Counted from the stretch's first letter, positions 1 to 8,977 are shown. The stretch is DNA of 64,000 nucleotides from Phyllobacterium sophorae (GCF_003010965.1 NZ_PGGM01000003.1:124001-188000); one strand, 5' to 3'. Made by a program: numbers and translations. Notes: generated from the letters alone by a model not told the origin.

Positions 1-396
1 CGCCGCAGCCATATCCATTCCCCGCATTTCGGCCTGAAGCAGAATATTGTTGCTCACATTCCGCCACGCCATGAGCACAGCATTTTGGAAAACAATGCCG
101 ACATTCGTCTGTGGCCCAACGATGCGGCGGCCACCGATTCTTATTTCACCTCCTGAGGCGGGCGCGAGGCCGGCGACCAGTTTGAGCAACGTGCTCTTGC
201 CGCAGCCCGAGGGACCGACCACGGAAACGAACTCACCTTCGTTGATGGAAAGGTCTATCGGGCGCAATGATTCCGTGGGGCCATCGCGCCCTGGATAGGT
301 CTTCGTTACTCCCCGTACTTCGATTAACGGCACGTGGATTTTTGGAGGTTGGGCGGTTGGGCGCGCAGCGTCTTTCTTCATCGAAACAGCTAACAT
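1..396 (-). CDS. ABC transporter ATP-binding protein, nitrate/sulfonate/taurine type (3' part outside window)
   Basis: This is the N-terminal 132 residues of an ATPase that would energise import by the neighbouring permease and binding protein. A Walker A motif (GPSGCGKST) lies at residues 61-69, followed by a Q-loop (IVFQN) about 35 residues later. The signature and Walker B regions lie beyond base 1. The ATG at 396 is preceded by an AAAGG-like site and starts 10 bases after the binding-protein stop, so the genes are probably co-transcribed. An in-frame ATG at 381 has no suitable ribosome site. The family is SsuB/TauB/ThiZ-like, judged from the sequence and its neighbours; the substrate cannot be read from the ATPase. 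Confidence 0.9.
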   Translation of the reverse strand, partial: MLAVSMKKDAARPTAQPPKIHVPLIEVRGVTKTYPGRDGPTESLRPIDLSINEGEFVSVVGPSGCGKSTLLKLVAGLAPASGGEIRIGGRRIVGPQTNVGIVFQNAVLMAWRNVSNNILLQAEMRGMDMAAA

Positions 397-406
397 CCTC
401 GACCTT

Positions 407-1402
407 TCACGGTAGAAACTCGTTCGTAAAGAACTTCGAAGCGTTCATCTCCGATTTGTCGATGCCACCGGTATCGACCATGGTTTGGATTGTCTTTTCC
501 ATCGCCTGCGAGCTTACCCGAAGTGGCTTTTGGCCGACTGTATCCTGTGTATGGAACAGCGGGATGGCTGTTTTCAGCCCCGACATCAGGCTTTCCTTGG
601 CACCCGCTTTGGGAAAGGCGACCAGCAACGCATCCACCGCCGCTTCGGGTTCCTTGACCGCATCCTCGAACGCCAGCGTCGCTGCCCGCAGGAACCGCCG
701 GATCATTTCGGGGTGTTCTTTCAATGTAGCAGTATTGACGATAAACGACGATCCGACGCTGTCGACCCCGTGATCGGCAAAAAGCATCAAGCTGACCGGC
801 TTCTTGGTGACGAATTCGATCTGGTTCCCCTGATCCGTCGCAAAACCAAGCAGGGCATCTGCTTGACCGTTGATGACTGCATTGATCTTCGTCTTCGCGT
901 CGCCAGTCACCGTTTTGTAATCGGTGTCCTTTAGTCCATTCTTCTCCAAAAACAGCGGCCAGGCTTGCGATGGGGAGTCGCCCGCCGTCATCGCGATGGT
1001 TTTACCCCTGATGTCTGACGGTTGAAGTATCTTTTTTTCACTGAGGCTAATAACTGCGAAGGGGCTGCGCTCCAGGGCCGAACCGACCGATATGACTGGC
1101 GCGCCCTTTGAAACGAGCTTCATCATCGTGGTGATGTCGGCAAAGCCAATGGTTACGTTTTCCGCCGCGACGGCCTGGACGGTCGGTCCGGAACCCTTCC
1201 CCTCCTGTACTTCCAGGTCCAGCCCCTCTTTTTCAAAGTAACCCTTTTGCTTTCCCAGTAAAATGGGAGCATGCAAACCCGTCGCATACCAGTTCAGCAT
1301 GAGCGTTACCTTGTCGAGGGATTGTGCCCTCGCCGAGGCGACGACGATCGCCGTTACCATGGCGGCAGCGATGCAGGCCTTGAGCGAATTGCCGACTTTC
1401 AT
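407..1402 (-). CDS. NMT1/THI5-like ABC transporter substrate-binding protein
   Basis: This is a periplasmic binding protein of about 331 residues in the SsuA/ThiY/NMT1 superfamily. It has a signal peptide (charged start, hydrophobic core to about residue 24, cleavage near ASARA-Q). The mature part begins with the family's typical LMLNWYATGLHAPILLGKQKGYF stretch, shortened here to its hallmark LNWY-GLHAP, followed by EGLDLEVQEGKGSG. Two adjacent ATGs exist (1405 and 1402). GGAGG sits six bases before the second, so 1402 is preferred. The gene lies between its permease (34 bases upstream) and ATPase. LNWY-type members include pyrimidine-precursor binders, so a hydroxymethylpyrimidine-like or other small heterocyclic ligand is possible, but this is inference. 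Confidence 0.88.
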   Translation of the reverse strand: MKVGNSLKACIAAAMVTAIVVASARAQSLDKVTLMLNWYATGLHAPILLGKQKGYFEKEGLDLEVQEGKGSGPTVQAVAAENVTIGFADITTMMKLVSKGAPVISVGSALERSPFAVISLSEKKILQPSDIRGKTIAMTAGDSPSQAWPLFLEKNGLKDTDYKTVTGDAKTKINAVINGQADALLGFATDQGNQIEFVTKKPVSLMLFADHGVDSVGSSFIVNTATLKEHPEMIRRFLRAATLAFEDAVKEPEAAVDALLVAFPKAGAKESLMSGLKTAIPLFHTQDTVGQKPLRVSSQAMEKTIQTMVDTGGIDKSEMNASKFFTNEFLP

Positions 1403-1436
1403 CATTCTCCTCCTATGATGATTCACACCGAATTTG

Positions 1437-2219
1437 TTAATGCACTTGCGTGGAATCCAACCTGTTGGAGACATGCCACGGCAAAAGGTATTTCTCCAAC
1501 GCGTCGATAGTCATGAAGAGAATCACCCCCATGAGGGACAGGACGATCAATGCGGCAAACATCAGCGGCAGATCGAAGTTGCCGTTGGCACGCTGCAAGA
1601 CGTAACCGATACCCGCGTTTGATCCCACGAATTCGCCGACCACTGCGCCAACGACTGCCAAGGTAACGGATACCTTCATGCTGGAAAAAATAGCCGGCAT
1701 GGCATTCGGCAGGCTAACTTTGTAGAACATCTTCCAGCGTGAGCCGCCCATCGATCTGACAAGATCGACCATGTCGGCCTCCAGTGACTTGAACCCCATG
1801 ACTGTCGAAACCACCACGGGAAAGAAACCCAGCAGAAAGGCAACGATAATCTTTGGCAAAATGCCGAAGCCGAACCAGACGACAAACAACGGCGCTATCG
1901 CGACCTTGGGAACGCTTTGGGAGAAAACAAGCAAAGGGTAGAGGTAGCTTTCGACAGTTCGCGAATATGCAATCAGCATAGCAAGCGGAACGCCGATAAG
2001 GACTGAAAGTGCAAATCCGCCGAGGGTGGCGACCAAAGTGGGAACTGCCTCTGCCAGGAGCATCGGTCCCTCGAGGACGAGTTGCTCAAGGACCTGCCAC
2101 GGCGGCGGGACAAGATAGGCCGGTACATTCAACAGCCTGACTGAAATATCCCACACGACGATGACGATGGCCACCAAGAGGATCGGTCGGAGCCAAGCTG
2201 AATTAAAAGCGTTTCGCAT
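1437..2219 (-). CDS. ABC transporter permease (SsuC/TauC/ThiX type)
   Basis: This integral membrane permease of about 260 residues belongs to the BPD_transp_1 family. Hydrophobic segments begin near residue 9 (LLVAIVIVVWDISV), and the cytoplasmic EAA loop appears as EADMVDLVRSMGGSRWKMF, with the conserved Gly, followed by LPNAMPAI. Of two in-frame ATGs six bases apart, the one at 2219 is seven bases after GGAGG, while the one at 2225 is too close. The gene follows a 65-residue ORF by 67 bases and precedes the binding protein by 34, consistent with one operon driven from the TetR-side promoter near 2540. Confidence 0.9.
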   Translation of the reverse strand: MRNAFNSAWLRPILLVAIVIVVWDISVRLLNVPAYLVPPPWQVLEQLVLEGPMLLAEAVPTLVATLGGFALSVLIGVPLAMLIAYSRTVESYLYPLLVFSQSVPKVAIAPLFVVWFGFGILPKIIVAFLLGFFPVVVSTVMGFKSLEADMVDLVRSMGGSRWKMFYKVSLPNAMPAIFSSMKVSVTLAVVGAVVGEFVGSNAGIGYVLQRANGNFDLPLMFAALIVLSLMGVILFMTIDALEKYLLPWHVSNRLDSTQVH

Positions 2220-2286
2220 ACGCATTCCTCCGGGCATTGTCTGGCAACGACTACGCCAATGCAATCGTCAGCAACTGAAGTGCCAA

Positions 2287-2484
2287 TCAAACGATTGTCC
2301 GTCCACCGTCGCCCCGAGGGCTAAATTCGTATTCACGCACTGCCGAAATGCCGCGATATCGCAGCAAATCAACAAGGCTCGTGAACACGAGTTCCTGCGA
2401 AGGGACTTGGATGATCGGCTGATCAGGACTGGCGACTGCAGATCGTTTAGACGTGCATTCGGCGGCGGACTGTTTGCTTCCCAT
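2287..2484 (-). CDS. Small 65-residue protein of unknown function, first gene of the ABC operon
   Basis: The ATG at 2484 is preceded by GGGAGGAA with seven bases of spacing, one of the best ribosome sites in the window. It lies directly downstream of a promoter and operator (2504-2542), so it is very probably translated. The product is hydrophilic, with no signal peptide or membrane segment. Its C-terminal half (VDLLRYRGISAVREYEF, then a Gly/Arg-rich tail) looks folded rather than random. I do not recognise the family. It could be a small accessory protein of the transporter or pathway, or a remnant of a longer enzyme. The position says it is co-regulated with the importer. Confidence 0.55.
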   Translation of the reverse strand: MGSKQSAAECTSKRSAVASPDQPIIQVPSQELVFTSLVDLLRYRGISAVREYEFSPRGDGGRTIV

Positions 2485-2503
2485 TGAAATGTTCCTCCCT
2501 TGG

Positions 2504-2521
2504 AGTAACTCAATAGTTACT
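2504..2521. promoter_or_regulatory. TetR-type operator, site 1
   Basis: This is a perfect inverted repeat, AGTAACT-CAAT-AGTTACT (7+4+7). It overlaps the -10 of the minus-strand promoter of the ABC operon and lies just upstream of the ribosome site of the first gene. Matching sites occur at 2635, 11291 and 11861. Repression by occlusion of the promoter is the simplest reading. That the divergent TetR gene encodes the binder is inferred from adjacency. Confidence 0.75.
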
Positions 2522-2542
2522 TTTTGTCTTAAGAGTTGTCAA
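2514..2542 (-). promoter_or_regulatory. Promoter of the NMT1-type ABC operon
   Basis: On the minus strand, TTGACA (2542-2537) is followed by a 17-base spacer and TAACTA (2519-2514). The -35 is a consensus match. The -10 is weak and sits inside the inverted repeat at 2504-2521, so it would be blocked by a bound repressor. Confidence 0.6.
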
Positions 2543-2634
2543 CAGTTTGTAAGAAGGTGTCCCCTGCGAATGATAAAAGCGCATAGCGTCGGCATTTTCA
2601 AAGTCGGTCCCCTTAAAACGCCTGTCACATCCTG

Positions 2635-2652
2635 GATAACTATATGGTTACG
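2635..2652. promoter_or_regulatory. TetR-type operator, site 2 (probable autoregulatory site)
   Basis: GATAACT-ATAT-GGTTACG matches the AGTAACY-N4-RGTTACT pattern at 11 of 14 half-site positions, with mismatches only in the outer bases. It lies 112 bases upstream of the TetR start codon and 114 bases from site 1, as expected for a repressor controlling its own promoter and the divergent operon. Confidence 0.5.
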
Positions 2653-2733
2653 GCACTTGGCTTGTTGTTGTATTTGTGACAAGTTAATATTCGAAAAAAG
2701 GGACTCGAGGTCTCAATTTGAAATCGGGTGTCA

Positions 2734-2748
2734 AACATGTTGCATGTT
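2734..2748. promoter_or_regulatory. Short palindrome upstream of the TetR start
   Basis: AACATG-TTG-CATGTT is a perfect 6+3+6 inverted repeat ending 15 bases before the GTG start of the TetR gene. It may be an mRNA hairpin or a site for another regulator. It does not match the AGTAAC operator. Confidence 0.3.
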
Positions 2749-2763
2749 GTTCTGGAGTGAAAA

Positions 2764-3423
2764 GTGACTGAGCAGGGAACGGCAGACCCGGAACGCAAAG
2801 CACGCGCGCCCAGCGCGCGAGCCGACGCCACAAAAAAGCGCATCTTGAGCGCGGCAATCGAACAGTTCACCTTGAAGGGACTTGCAGGCGCGAGGGTCGA
2901 CGAAATCGCCGACGCCGCTCGGGTGAACAAGCGCATGCTCTACGCCCATTTTGGCAGCAAGGAGGAACTGTGGCTCGCCGTTCTTGAGGATGCCTATAGT
3001 CGCAAGCGCAACGAAGAACGCTTACTGGAAGTCGGCTCACTGCCCCCGGAACGGGCCATGGCACTTCTCGTGGCATTCAACCTGAGGTATGTCGTTGAGC
3101 ACCCGGAGTTCGTGCGCATCCTCAACGAAGAAAACCTGCACCAGGCAAGCTATATCCGGCAAAGCCGATTTGTGAAAAGCCTTTACCCGCCGCTGCTGGA
3201 GCTGCTGGACCAAGTCCTGCTCGACGGAGTCCGCAAAGAAGTTTTCCGCGAGGGGATATCGCCGATGCAACTATACATCACGATTGTAAGTCTCGGTCAC
3301 TTCTATGTCGCCAACCAGTACACCCTTTCGACAATATTCGATGTCAATCTTATGCACTATAACGCCCTGGCGGAACGGGAAGCGCACAACATCGACGTTG
3401 TCTTAAGGTATCTGGCCAAGTGA
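2764..3423 (+). CDS. TetR/AcrR family transcriptional regulator
   Basis: This 219-residue protein is of usual TetR length. The N-terminal DNA-binding domain is at about residues 24-70, with the helix-turn-helix in VDEIADAARVNKRMLYAHFGSKEEL and the classic YAHFGSKEEL ending. The rest is a ligand-binding and dimerisation domain resembling the RutR/NicS-type C-terminal family. Translation starts at GTG, seven bases after GGAG. The gene is divergent from the ABC operon. Two copies of one inverted repeat lie in the shared intergenic region and two more at the divergent carbohydrate promoters near 11.3 and 11.86 kb, so it may be a local master repressor (inference). Confidence 0.9.
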   Translation: MTEQGTADPERKARAPSARADATKKRILSAAIEQFTLKGLAGARVDEIADAARVNKRMLYAHFGSKEELWLAVLEDAYSRKRNEERLLEVGSLPPERAMALLVAFNLRYVVEHPEFVRILNEENLHQASYIRQSRFVKSLYPPLLELLDQVLLDGVRKEVFREGISPMQLYITIVSLGHFYVANQYTLSTIFDVNLMHYNALAEREAHNIDVVLRYLAK

Positions 3424-3649
3424 ATGTTTAGCTTTGCGAATTTTGGCAAGGTCCAGAATCACATTCCCCACCCCCCGCTTTCAAAACGGTCGCGCGTCTT
3501 ACCAGCGAAAGAAGTATCTTTCTGTAACATCAGGTATTTCCTTCGCGTAGTTTCGCAAACACCTTGCCCCTTGCCCTCGTGATTGTATCCCGCAGAGCTG
3601 CAGCTGAGCTGGTTCGAGGAACGTCAATTTCCGCCCGACATTGCGTGCT

Positions 3650-4693
3650 TTAAAATTGGGGCGTGAAGCTGGGCCTTGAGAAGTTTTGCGCGTTGCGATT
3701 TGCAATACGGGCAAAATCAGACGCCGAAATACCCAGCCCTTGGATCGATTTGAGTGTTTCCCGCACCAGATAGGAACCGCCTTCGGCATCGAACGGAAAA
3801 TCGCTTGCGAACATGACATGATCGATTCCAAAGAAGTCCAGGCCGCAGCGGAGTGCGCCCGTCGCTCCCGAGAGGGCGGTATCGCCAAAATACGCCTTGA
3901 AGTAAGTCAAAGCCGGATGTCTTAGCGGGACTGGCAGCAAATCCGCATCTGACGGTGGCGTGCGCGCACCCATTTCCAACCCCCAACCCTGTTCGATGCG
4001 CCCCGCAAAGAAGGGAATCATTCCACCCATATGATGAGTTAGAATTCGAAGGTGTGGATGGCGGTCCAACAGTCCGGAGAAAACCAATCGCGACAGCGCA
4101 ACTGTGGTTTCATAAGGCCAGCCGAAGCACCACCAGATTTCGTATTTCGACTTCTTCTCGGTTGGATAGTCGGGTACCGGACCGCGGATCGGGTGTAACC
4201 AAATCGGACGCCCCGATGCGGCAAGGGTGTCCCATATGGTGAAGAATCTCGGATCATCCAAGGGAATTCCTTGCACATGTGAAGGCAACTGAAACCCAAT
4301 GGCGCCCATATCCAAAGCTCGCTGGATCTCGCTACAAGCGGCCTTGGCGTTCATGAGCGATACCCCCGCCACGAAATAGGGAAAGCGATCAGGATATTGG
4401 GCGACCAGTGCGGCCAAGCCGTCGTTCATCAGTCGCGCCAGCGTTTGAGCTTCGCTCGGATCGGCAATTTCGTCAAAGGCGGGCATGGACGGCGTGAGGA
4501 TCTGCTTGTAGCCGCAAAATTGATCCATCAAGCGGAAACGTTCATCCAAATCGTATAGGGAACGCAGCGTCATCCAGCGCTTTAACGGCCCCGATGCGTT
4601 CGAAACAGTGTTGAGTTTTGCGAAATATGCCTGCGGAAAGATGTGCGTCCAGGCATCCAGCAAATGCGGCTCCGAAGTCTGATCGTTGTCCAA
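3650..4693 (-). CDS. Amidohydrolase family protein (ACMSD/COG2159-like)
   Basis: This 347-residue TIM-barrel metallohydrolase or decarboxylase is the last gene of the carbohydrate operon. The family pattern is visible: WLHPIRGP (metal His about residue 173), LTHHMGGM (about 227) and MFASDFPFDAEGG (catalytic Asp about 304). The N-terminal strand reads DAWTHIFP, where the family usually has D-x-H-x-H, so the first metal His is replaced by Trp while the second is kept. Translation probably starts at TTG (4693) after GGGAAG; no ATG exists before residue 41. In a sugar operon it may act as a lactonase or hydrolase. Decarboxylation is the main alternative. Confidence 0.8.
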   Translation of the reverse strand: MDNDQTSEPHLLDAWTHIFPQAYFAKLNTVSNASGPLKRWMTLRSLYDLDERFRLMDQFCGYKQILTPSMPAFDEIADPSEAQTLARLMNDGLAALVAQYPDRFPYFVAGVSLMNAKAACSEIQRALDMGAIGFQLPSHVQGIPLDDPRFFTIWDTLAASGRPIWLHPIRGPVPDYPTEKKSKYEIWWCFGWPYETTVALSRLVFSGLLDRHPHLRILTHHMGGMIPFFAGRIEQGWGLEMGARTPPSDADLLPVPLRHPALTYFKAYFGDTALSGATGALRCGLDFFGIDHVMFASDFPFDAEGGSYLVRETLKSIQGLGISASDFARIANRNAQNFSRPSFTPQF

Positions 4694-4780
4694 GGTGCTT
4701 CCCTACCCTAACGTCCAACCGGACGACCTACGCATCGCCAATCCTCAGGAGGAAATCGCAAGCTACGACAGCCCTGTCGT

Positions 4781-5932
4781 CTAGCTTGCAGCATGGTAAC
4801 GATCTGAAACAGAACCTCCGCCATTGGCGGCCGCATGTTCTTCATGCGCTTGAATGGCCACGCCATCGGCGCTGAATACGTGGCAGCGGGCCGGGTCGAA
4901 ATAAACCTTGATATTTGCGCCGTGCTCCACGTTCTGCTGGCCATCCAGCGCGACGGTCAACTGCTGGCCATCGGGCGTGGTCGTATAGAGCATCGTCGCG
5001 CCGCCGAGATTCTCGACCAGATCGACATTAACGGTAGCCAGTGCGATACCCGCCTCCCTGTCGGCAACCAGATGCTCAGGCCGGATGCCAAAGGCGACCT
5101 TATCTTCTTTCGTGCCGCCCTTCAGCTGCCATGGCAGACGCATCTTATTTCCACCGACACAAAGATCAGTATGGTTGGCACTGATTTCCTCGATGCGGGC
5201 ATCAAGGAAGTTCATCTTCGGACTGCCGATAAAGCCGGCCACGAAACGGTTGACCGGGTTGTTATAGAGTTCCAAAGGCGCACCGACCTGTTCGATCCGG
5301 CCAGCGTTTAACACGACGATCTTGTCAGCCATGGTCATCGCTTCGACCTGATCGTGGGTGACATAGATCATGGTATTGCCGAGCTTGCGATGAAGGCGCG
5401 AGATTTCCACCCGCATCTGCACGCGAAGTTCCGCATCGAGGTTGGAGAGTGGTTCATCGAACAGGAAGATGCGCGGCTCGCGTACAATGGCACGACCGAT
5501 CGCAACGCGCTGACGCTGCCCGCCGGAAAGCTGCTTGGGTTTGCGTTCAAGAAGTTTCTCGATCTGCAGGATCTGCGCGGCGCGGCGCACACGCGGTTCG
5601 ATTTCAGCTTTCTTGTATCCGGCGGTTTCCAGACCAAAGGCGAGATTTTTATAGACTGACATGTGCGGATAAAGTGCATAGGACTGGAACACCATGGCGA
5701 TGCCGCGTTTGGCTGATGCCACCTCGTTCATTCGCTCCCTATCAAGAAGCAGCGCGCCACCGCTGATTTCCTCCAGCCCGGCGATCATGCGCAGCAGGGT
5801 CGACTTCCCGCAGCCCGAAGGGCCGACGAAGACGACGAATTCGCCAGGTTCAATGTTGAGGTCGATGCCGTGGATGACGTCGACAGTTCCATAGCGCTTT
5901 TCAACCTTTTCAAGAACTACACTGGTCGACAT
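4781..5932 (-). CDS. Carbohydrate ABC transporter ATP-binding protein (MalK/UgpC type)
   Basis: This 383-residue ATPase has a complete nucleotide-binding domain. Walker [10 protein letters not shown] is at residues 37-45, the Q-loop [13 protein letters not shown] near 82, the signature LSGGQ at 135-139, Walker B FLFDE at 156-160 followed by [10 protein letters not shown], and the switch His in VTHDQVEAM. The C-terminal part from about residue 240 contains the MalK-type regulatory/TOBE region (FGIRPEHL). It energises the two permeases encoded at 8093-9929 and possibly serves both Tat binding proteins of the island. It lies 34 bases downstream of the Gfo/Idh gene. Confidence 0.95.
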   Translation of the reverse strand: MSTSVVLEKVEKRYGTVDVIHGIDLNIEPGEFVVFVGPSGCGKSTLLRMIAGLEEISGGALLLDRERMNEVASAKRGIAMVFQSYALYPHMSVYKNLAFGLETAGYKKAEIEPRVRRAAQILQIEKLLERKPKQLSGGQRQRVAIGRAIVREPRIFLFDEPLSNLDAELRVQMRVEISRLHRKLGNTMIYVTHDQVEAMTMADKIVVLNAGRIEQVGAPLELYNNPVNRFVAGFIGSPKMNFLDARIEEISANHTDLCVGGNKMRLPWQLKGGTKEDKVAFGIRPEHLVADREAGIALATVNVDLVENLGGATMLYTTTPDGQQLTVALDGQQNVEHGANIKVYFDPARCHVFSADGVAIQAHEEHAAANGGGSVSDRYHAAS

Positions 5933-5966
5933 GTCCCAAATCCTCTCTTTCGACTGATCTTAGACC

Positions 5967-7040
5967 TCATCGCGTGGTTGCACGCCATTTGGCATATTTC
6001 GGGCTGTCACCCTTGATTGGAAGCGTCACTTCGCAACCCGCGTCGGAAGACTGGTAGATGGCCGTGACGAGTTCCAACGCGTCGCGCGCATCGCGACTTG
6101 TGACCGGAAGCGGGCCCTGCCCGTTCAGATGGCGGTGAAAGTGCCGCATCTGCGTCGTGAAGCGCGGGGCAACCGGCGTCCAATCTGCAATCAGGGCATC
6201 AATCTGCCCCTGGACCTGGTCGTTGGCCGCGATGATCCTCCAGGGATCCTTGCCGGGTGCATAAGGCTCATGGCTGCTCTCAAAAGTGACATTTTGAAAG
6301 TGGAGCCGCAGCCGGCTGATCTCCTCCTGAGATCCGAGCGTGCACGACAGCGAAACGAGCGCCCCACTTTGCATAAGCAAGCTGGCTGAAGCGCAATCTT
6401 CAACTTCAATATCGTTGACCCGCGTGCTGACCCGGCCGAAGACCTTCGACACTGGCCCCATCAGATGCATCAGCATGTCATGTTGATGCAGCGCATGTGT
6501 CACCAGCACGCCGCCAAGTTCCGTCTCCCATTTGCCGCGCCAGGGCACAGCATAGTATTCCGGAGTCCGTAGCCAGAAAGTCTCTACCGATCCAAGATAA
6601 GGCTTTCCGGCCACGCCGGCCGCGATGATACGTTTTGCCTTCTCGATGCCGTCGCCATAACGGTACTGGAAGATTGGCATCAATACCCCTTTTGCGACCC
6701 TCTCTGCTTGCATGATCGCATCAACGCCAGCGAGCGATCCAGTCAATGGCTTTTCACAGATCACGTGCTTGCCGGCGCGAAGCGCCGCAATGACCTGTTC
6801 AAGGTGGATCCCGGGCGGTGTACAGATATCGATGATATCGATGGTCTCGTCGGTCAGGAGTTCGTCGAAGGATGCGGTACGGCGAGCGATGCCGAATTCG
6901 TCGCCAACCTCTTTGAGCCGCACCTCGTTGAGATCGCAGATCGCGGTGATCTTGAACATGTCCGGATGAGGCAGGTAGCCTTCGATGATATGCGATCTGC
7001 CGATGCCGCAGCCAACGACGGCGACTGTTTTGATACTCAT
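5967..7040 (-). CDS. Gfo/Idh/MocA family oxidoreductase
   Basis: This 357-residue NAD(P)-dependent dehydrogenase has the Rossmann motif VAVVGCGIGRSHI (residues 6-18). The EKP motif with catalytic Lys is at 96-98 (ICEKPL), and a His-rich active-site segment THALHQHD is near 181-188. Family members oxidise or reduce sugars and cyclitols at a ring hydroxyl, often making 3-keto sugars. The start is one base downstream of the stop of a second family member (7042-8058), so the pair may act together. The substrate is unknown. The operon has its own importer, so it is likely the imported sugar or a direct derivative. Confidence 0.92.
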   Translation of the reverse strand: MSIKTVAVVGCGIGRSHIIEGYLPHPDMFKITAICDLNEVRLKEVGDEFGIARRTASFDELLTDETIDIIDICTPPGIHLEQVIAALRAGKHVICEKPLTGSLAGVDAIMQAERVAKGVLMPIFQYRYGDGIEKAKRIIAAGVAGKPYLGSVETFWLRTPEYYAVPWRGKWETELGGVLVTHALHQHDMLMHLMGPVSKVFGRVSTRVNDIEVEDCASASLLMQSGALVSLSCTLGSQEEISRLRLHFQNVTFESSHEPYAPGKDPWRIIAANDQVQGQIDALIADWTPVAPRFTTQMRHFHRHLNGQGPLPVTSRDARDALELVTAIYQSSDAGCEVTLPIKGDSPKYAKWRATTR

Positions 7041-7041
7041 T

Positions 7042-8058
7042 TCAATATCTTTCCTGCTTGCTCTCGGCCATTTGCTGTGCGGTCAACGCAAGTTCCATTG
7101 CCGCAAAGCAGCGCTCCTGTGACATGGCGGTTTGAGTGCGATCGCGTATATCGGCCAAAAACTGCTGTCCGAAAGGTAATTCGAGCTTTGAGCAGTCAAC
7201 ATGCTGCACACCCTGCCGGTCCGTCAAAAACAGGTGATCGCCGCCGGGCCGCCCCGCGAGGTCGACGGCCTTGCGGATTTCAATAGCGCCGGTCGTTCCG
7301 ATAATGAAAAGCCGGCCATCGCCCCAGGTCGGCATCCCGTCTGGCGTGAACCAGTCAACATGGACCGTCCCCGTGGCTTTGCCGGTGGTCAGGTGAATAT
7401 CGCCGCTGTCCTGAAGCTCAGGCCGATCGGCATTGGCGTGATTGCCGATACTGGCCGAAAGGACGCGCGCTTTATCGGAACCGGTAAAGAACAGGAATTG
7501 CTCACATTGATGCGAAGCAATGTCGGTGAGAATGCCACCATATTCGGCGCGGCGGAAAAACCAGTCGGGACGCGTTTCTCGTCTAAGCCGATGCGGGCCA
7601 AGGCCCGCCGTATGCACAACCTCGCCGATAGCACCGGCGGCAACAAGCTGCCCGGCCCTGACCGTCGCCCGGCTCTCAAAATGTTCGGAATAAAGCACTG
7701 AGAAGATTTGCGCCGTTTCCGCCTGCACGGCACGGACGGCCTTGAGCTGATCGAAACTGACCATCGCTGGTTTGTCGACCAGCACATCTTTGCCGTGGCG
7801 CATCGCGGATACTGCCAGCTCCGCTCGCCGGGCCGGGATCGCCGCGGAAGTAATGAGGCTGATGGACCGGTTTTCAAGAATCTCCTGCAGAGATGCAGTT
7901 CGCGGCACATCGGCGTAGGTGGCAGAAAATTCTGCCGCAAGCCCATCATCTTCTTCGTGGAAAGCGACGAGCCTGGCCCCGGCCCGCAACAAGCAATTGA
8001 CCTGGCCGTAGATGTGATTGTGATTAAGGCCGACGGCCGCAAAAAGCAGTTCACTCAT
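7042..8058 (-). CDS. Gfo/Idh/MocA family oxidoreductase, divergent member
   Basis: This 338-residue protein has the two-domain family layout. The nucleotide-binding strand reads AAVGLNHNHIYGQ instead of the usual GxGxxG, and the catalytic motif is DKP at 95-97 rather than EKP; both are known variations in the family. A later segment (GILTDIASHQCEQFLFFTG) matches the conserved helix near the active site. The ATG at 8058 follows AAGG at moderate distance. It is co-transcribed with the neighbouring oxidoreductase, and both may catalyse sequential redox steps on one sugar. Confidence 0.88.
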   Translation of the reverse strand: MSELLFAAVGLNHNHIYGQVNCLLRAGARLVAFHEEDDGLAAEFSATYADVPRTASLQEILENRSISLITSAAIPARRAELAVSAMRHGKDVLVDKPAMVSFDQLKAVRAVQAETAQIFSVLYSEHFESRATVRAGQLVAAGAIGEVVHTAGLGPHRLRRETRPDWFFRRAEYGGILTDIASHQCEQFLFFTGSDKARVLSASIGNHANADRPELQDSGDIHLTTGKATGTVHVDWFTPDGMPTWGDGRLFIIGTTGAIEIRKAVDLAGRPGGDHLFLTDRQGVQHVDCSKLELPFGQQFLADIRDRTQTAMSQERCFAAMELALTAQQMAESKQERY

Positions 8059-8092
8059 GGATTTCTATACCTTGAAAATTGAAACGGCCCCG

Positions 8093-8977
8093 TCACCGCT
8101 TCATTCCCGTTGTGGCGATGCCCTCGATGAGCAGGCGCTGGAAGAACAGGAAGAAGAAAAAGACGGGAACGAGTGACAGCGTCGACATTGCGAAAAGCCC
8201 ACCCCAATCCGACGTGCTGCTCGAGTCGACGAATGTGCGCAGCCCCAGCTGGATCGTGTAGTTGTTCATGTCATTGAGATAGATCAGCGGACCGAAGAAA
8301 TCGTCCCATGTCCAGATAAACGAGAAGATTGCAGCCGTCGCCAGAACCGGCAAGGAGAGCGGGAGCATGATTTTCCAGTAGATCCGCCATGGACTGCATC
8401 CATCCATCATCGCGGCCTCGTCGAGTTCGCGCGGGATGCCGCGGAAGAACTGCACCATCAAAAAGATGAAGAATGCATCCGATGCGAGGAACTTGGGCAC
8501 CACCAGTGGCAGGTAGGTGTCCACCCAGCCAAGATTAAGAAAGAGCACATATTGGGGGATCAGCGTCACATGATAGGGAATCATGAGCGTGCCGAGCATA
8601 ATTGCAAACCAGAAGTTGCGGCCCTTGAACCTTAGTCGGGCGAACGCGTAAGCTGCAAGCGAACAGGCCATGACGTTGCCCGTGACCGTCAAAACCGAGA
8701 CGACAAGCGAGTTCCAGAAGAAACGGCCAAAGGATATGTCGAGCCCGAACCAACCGCGGATGTAGGAGCTGAAATCCACCGACGATGGCAAAAGCGACGT
8801 CGAGGAGAAAATTTCGTCTTCCGGCCGTATGGAGGCCGAGACCATCCAGAGCAAAGGATAAATCATCGCAATGGATGCTGCGATCAGCGCGGCGTGAATG
8901 AGCACGCTTGCCATCGGGTTGCGTCCGCTCACGGGTGGCGGCGGTGCCGTCACGGAGGTCATCGGCGTGTCAGTCAT
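8093..8977 (-). CDS. Carbohydrate ABC transporter permease (UgpE/AraQ/MalG type)
   Basis: This 294-residue inner-membrane permease has a first hydrophobic segment at about residues 25-46. The EAA loop reads ELDEAAMMDGCSPWRIYWKIMLPLSLP near residues 190-215, with the invariant Gly. The start overlaps the end of the upstream permease gene by eight bases, indicating translational coupling. It forms a heterodimeric channel with the protein encoded at 8970-9929, using the ATPase at 4781. Confidence 0.95.
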   Translation of the reverse strand: MTDTPMTSVTAPPPPVSGRNPMASVLIHAALIAASIAMIYPLLWMVSASIRPEDEIFSSTSLLPSSVDFSSYIRGWFGLDISFGRFFWNSLVVSVLTVTGNVMACSLAAYAFARLRFKGRNFWFAIMLGTLMIPYHVTLIPQYVLFLNLGWVDTYLPLVVPKFLASDAFFIFLMVQFFRGIPRELDEAAMMDGCSPWRIYWKIMLPLSLPVLATAAIFSFIWTWDDFFGPLIYLNDMNNYTIQLGLRTFVDSSSTSDWGGLFAMSTLSLVPVFFFFLFFQRLLIEGIATTGMKR

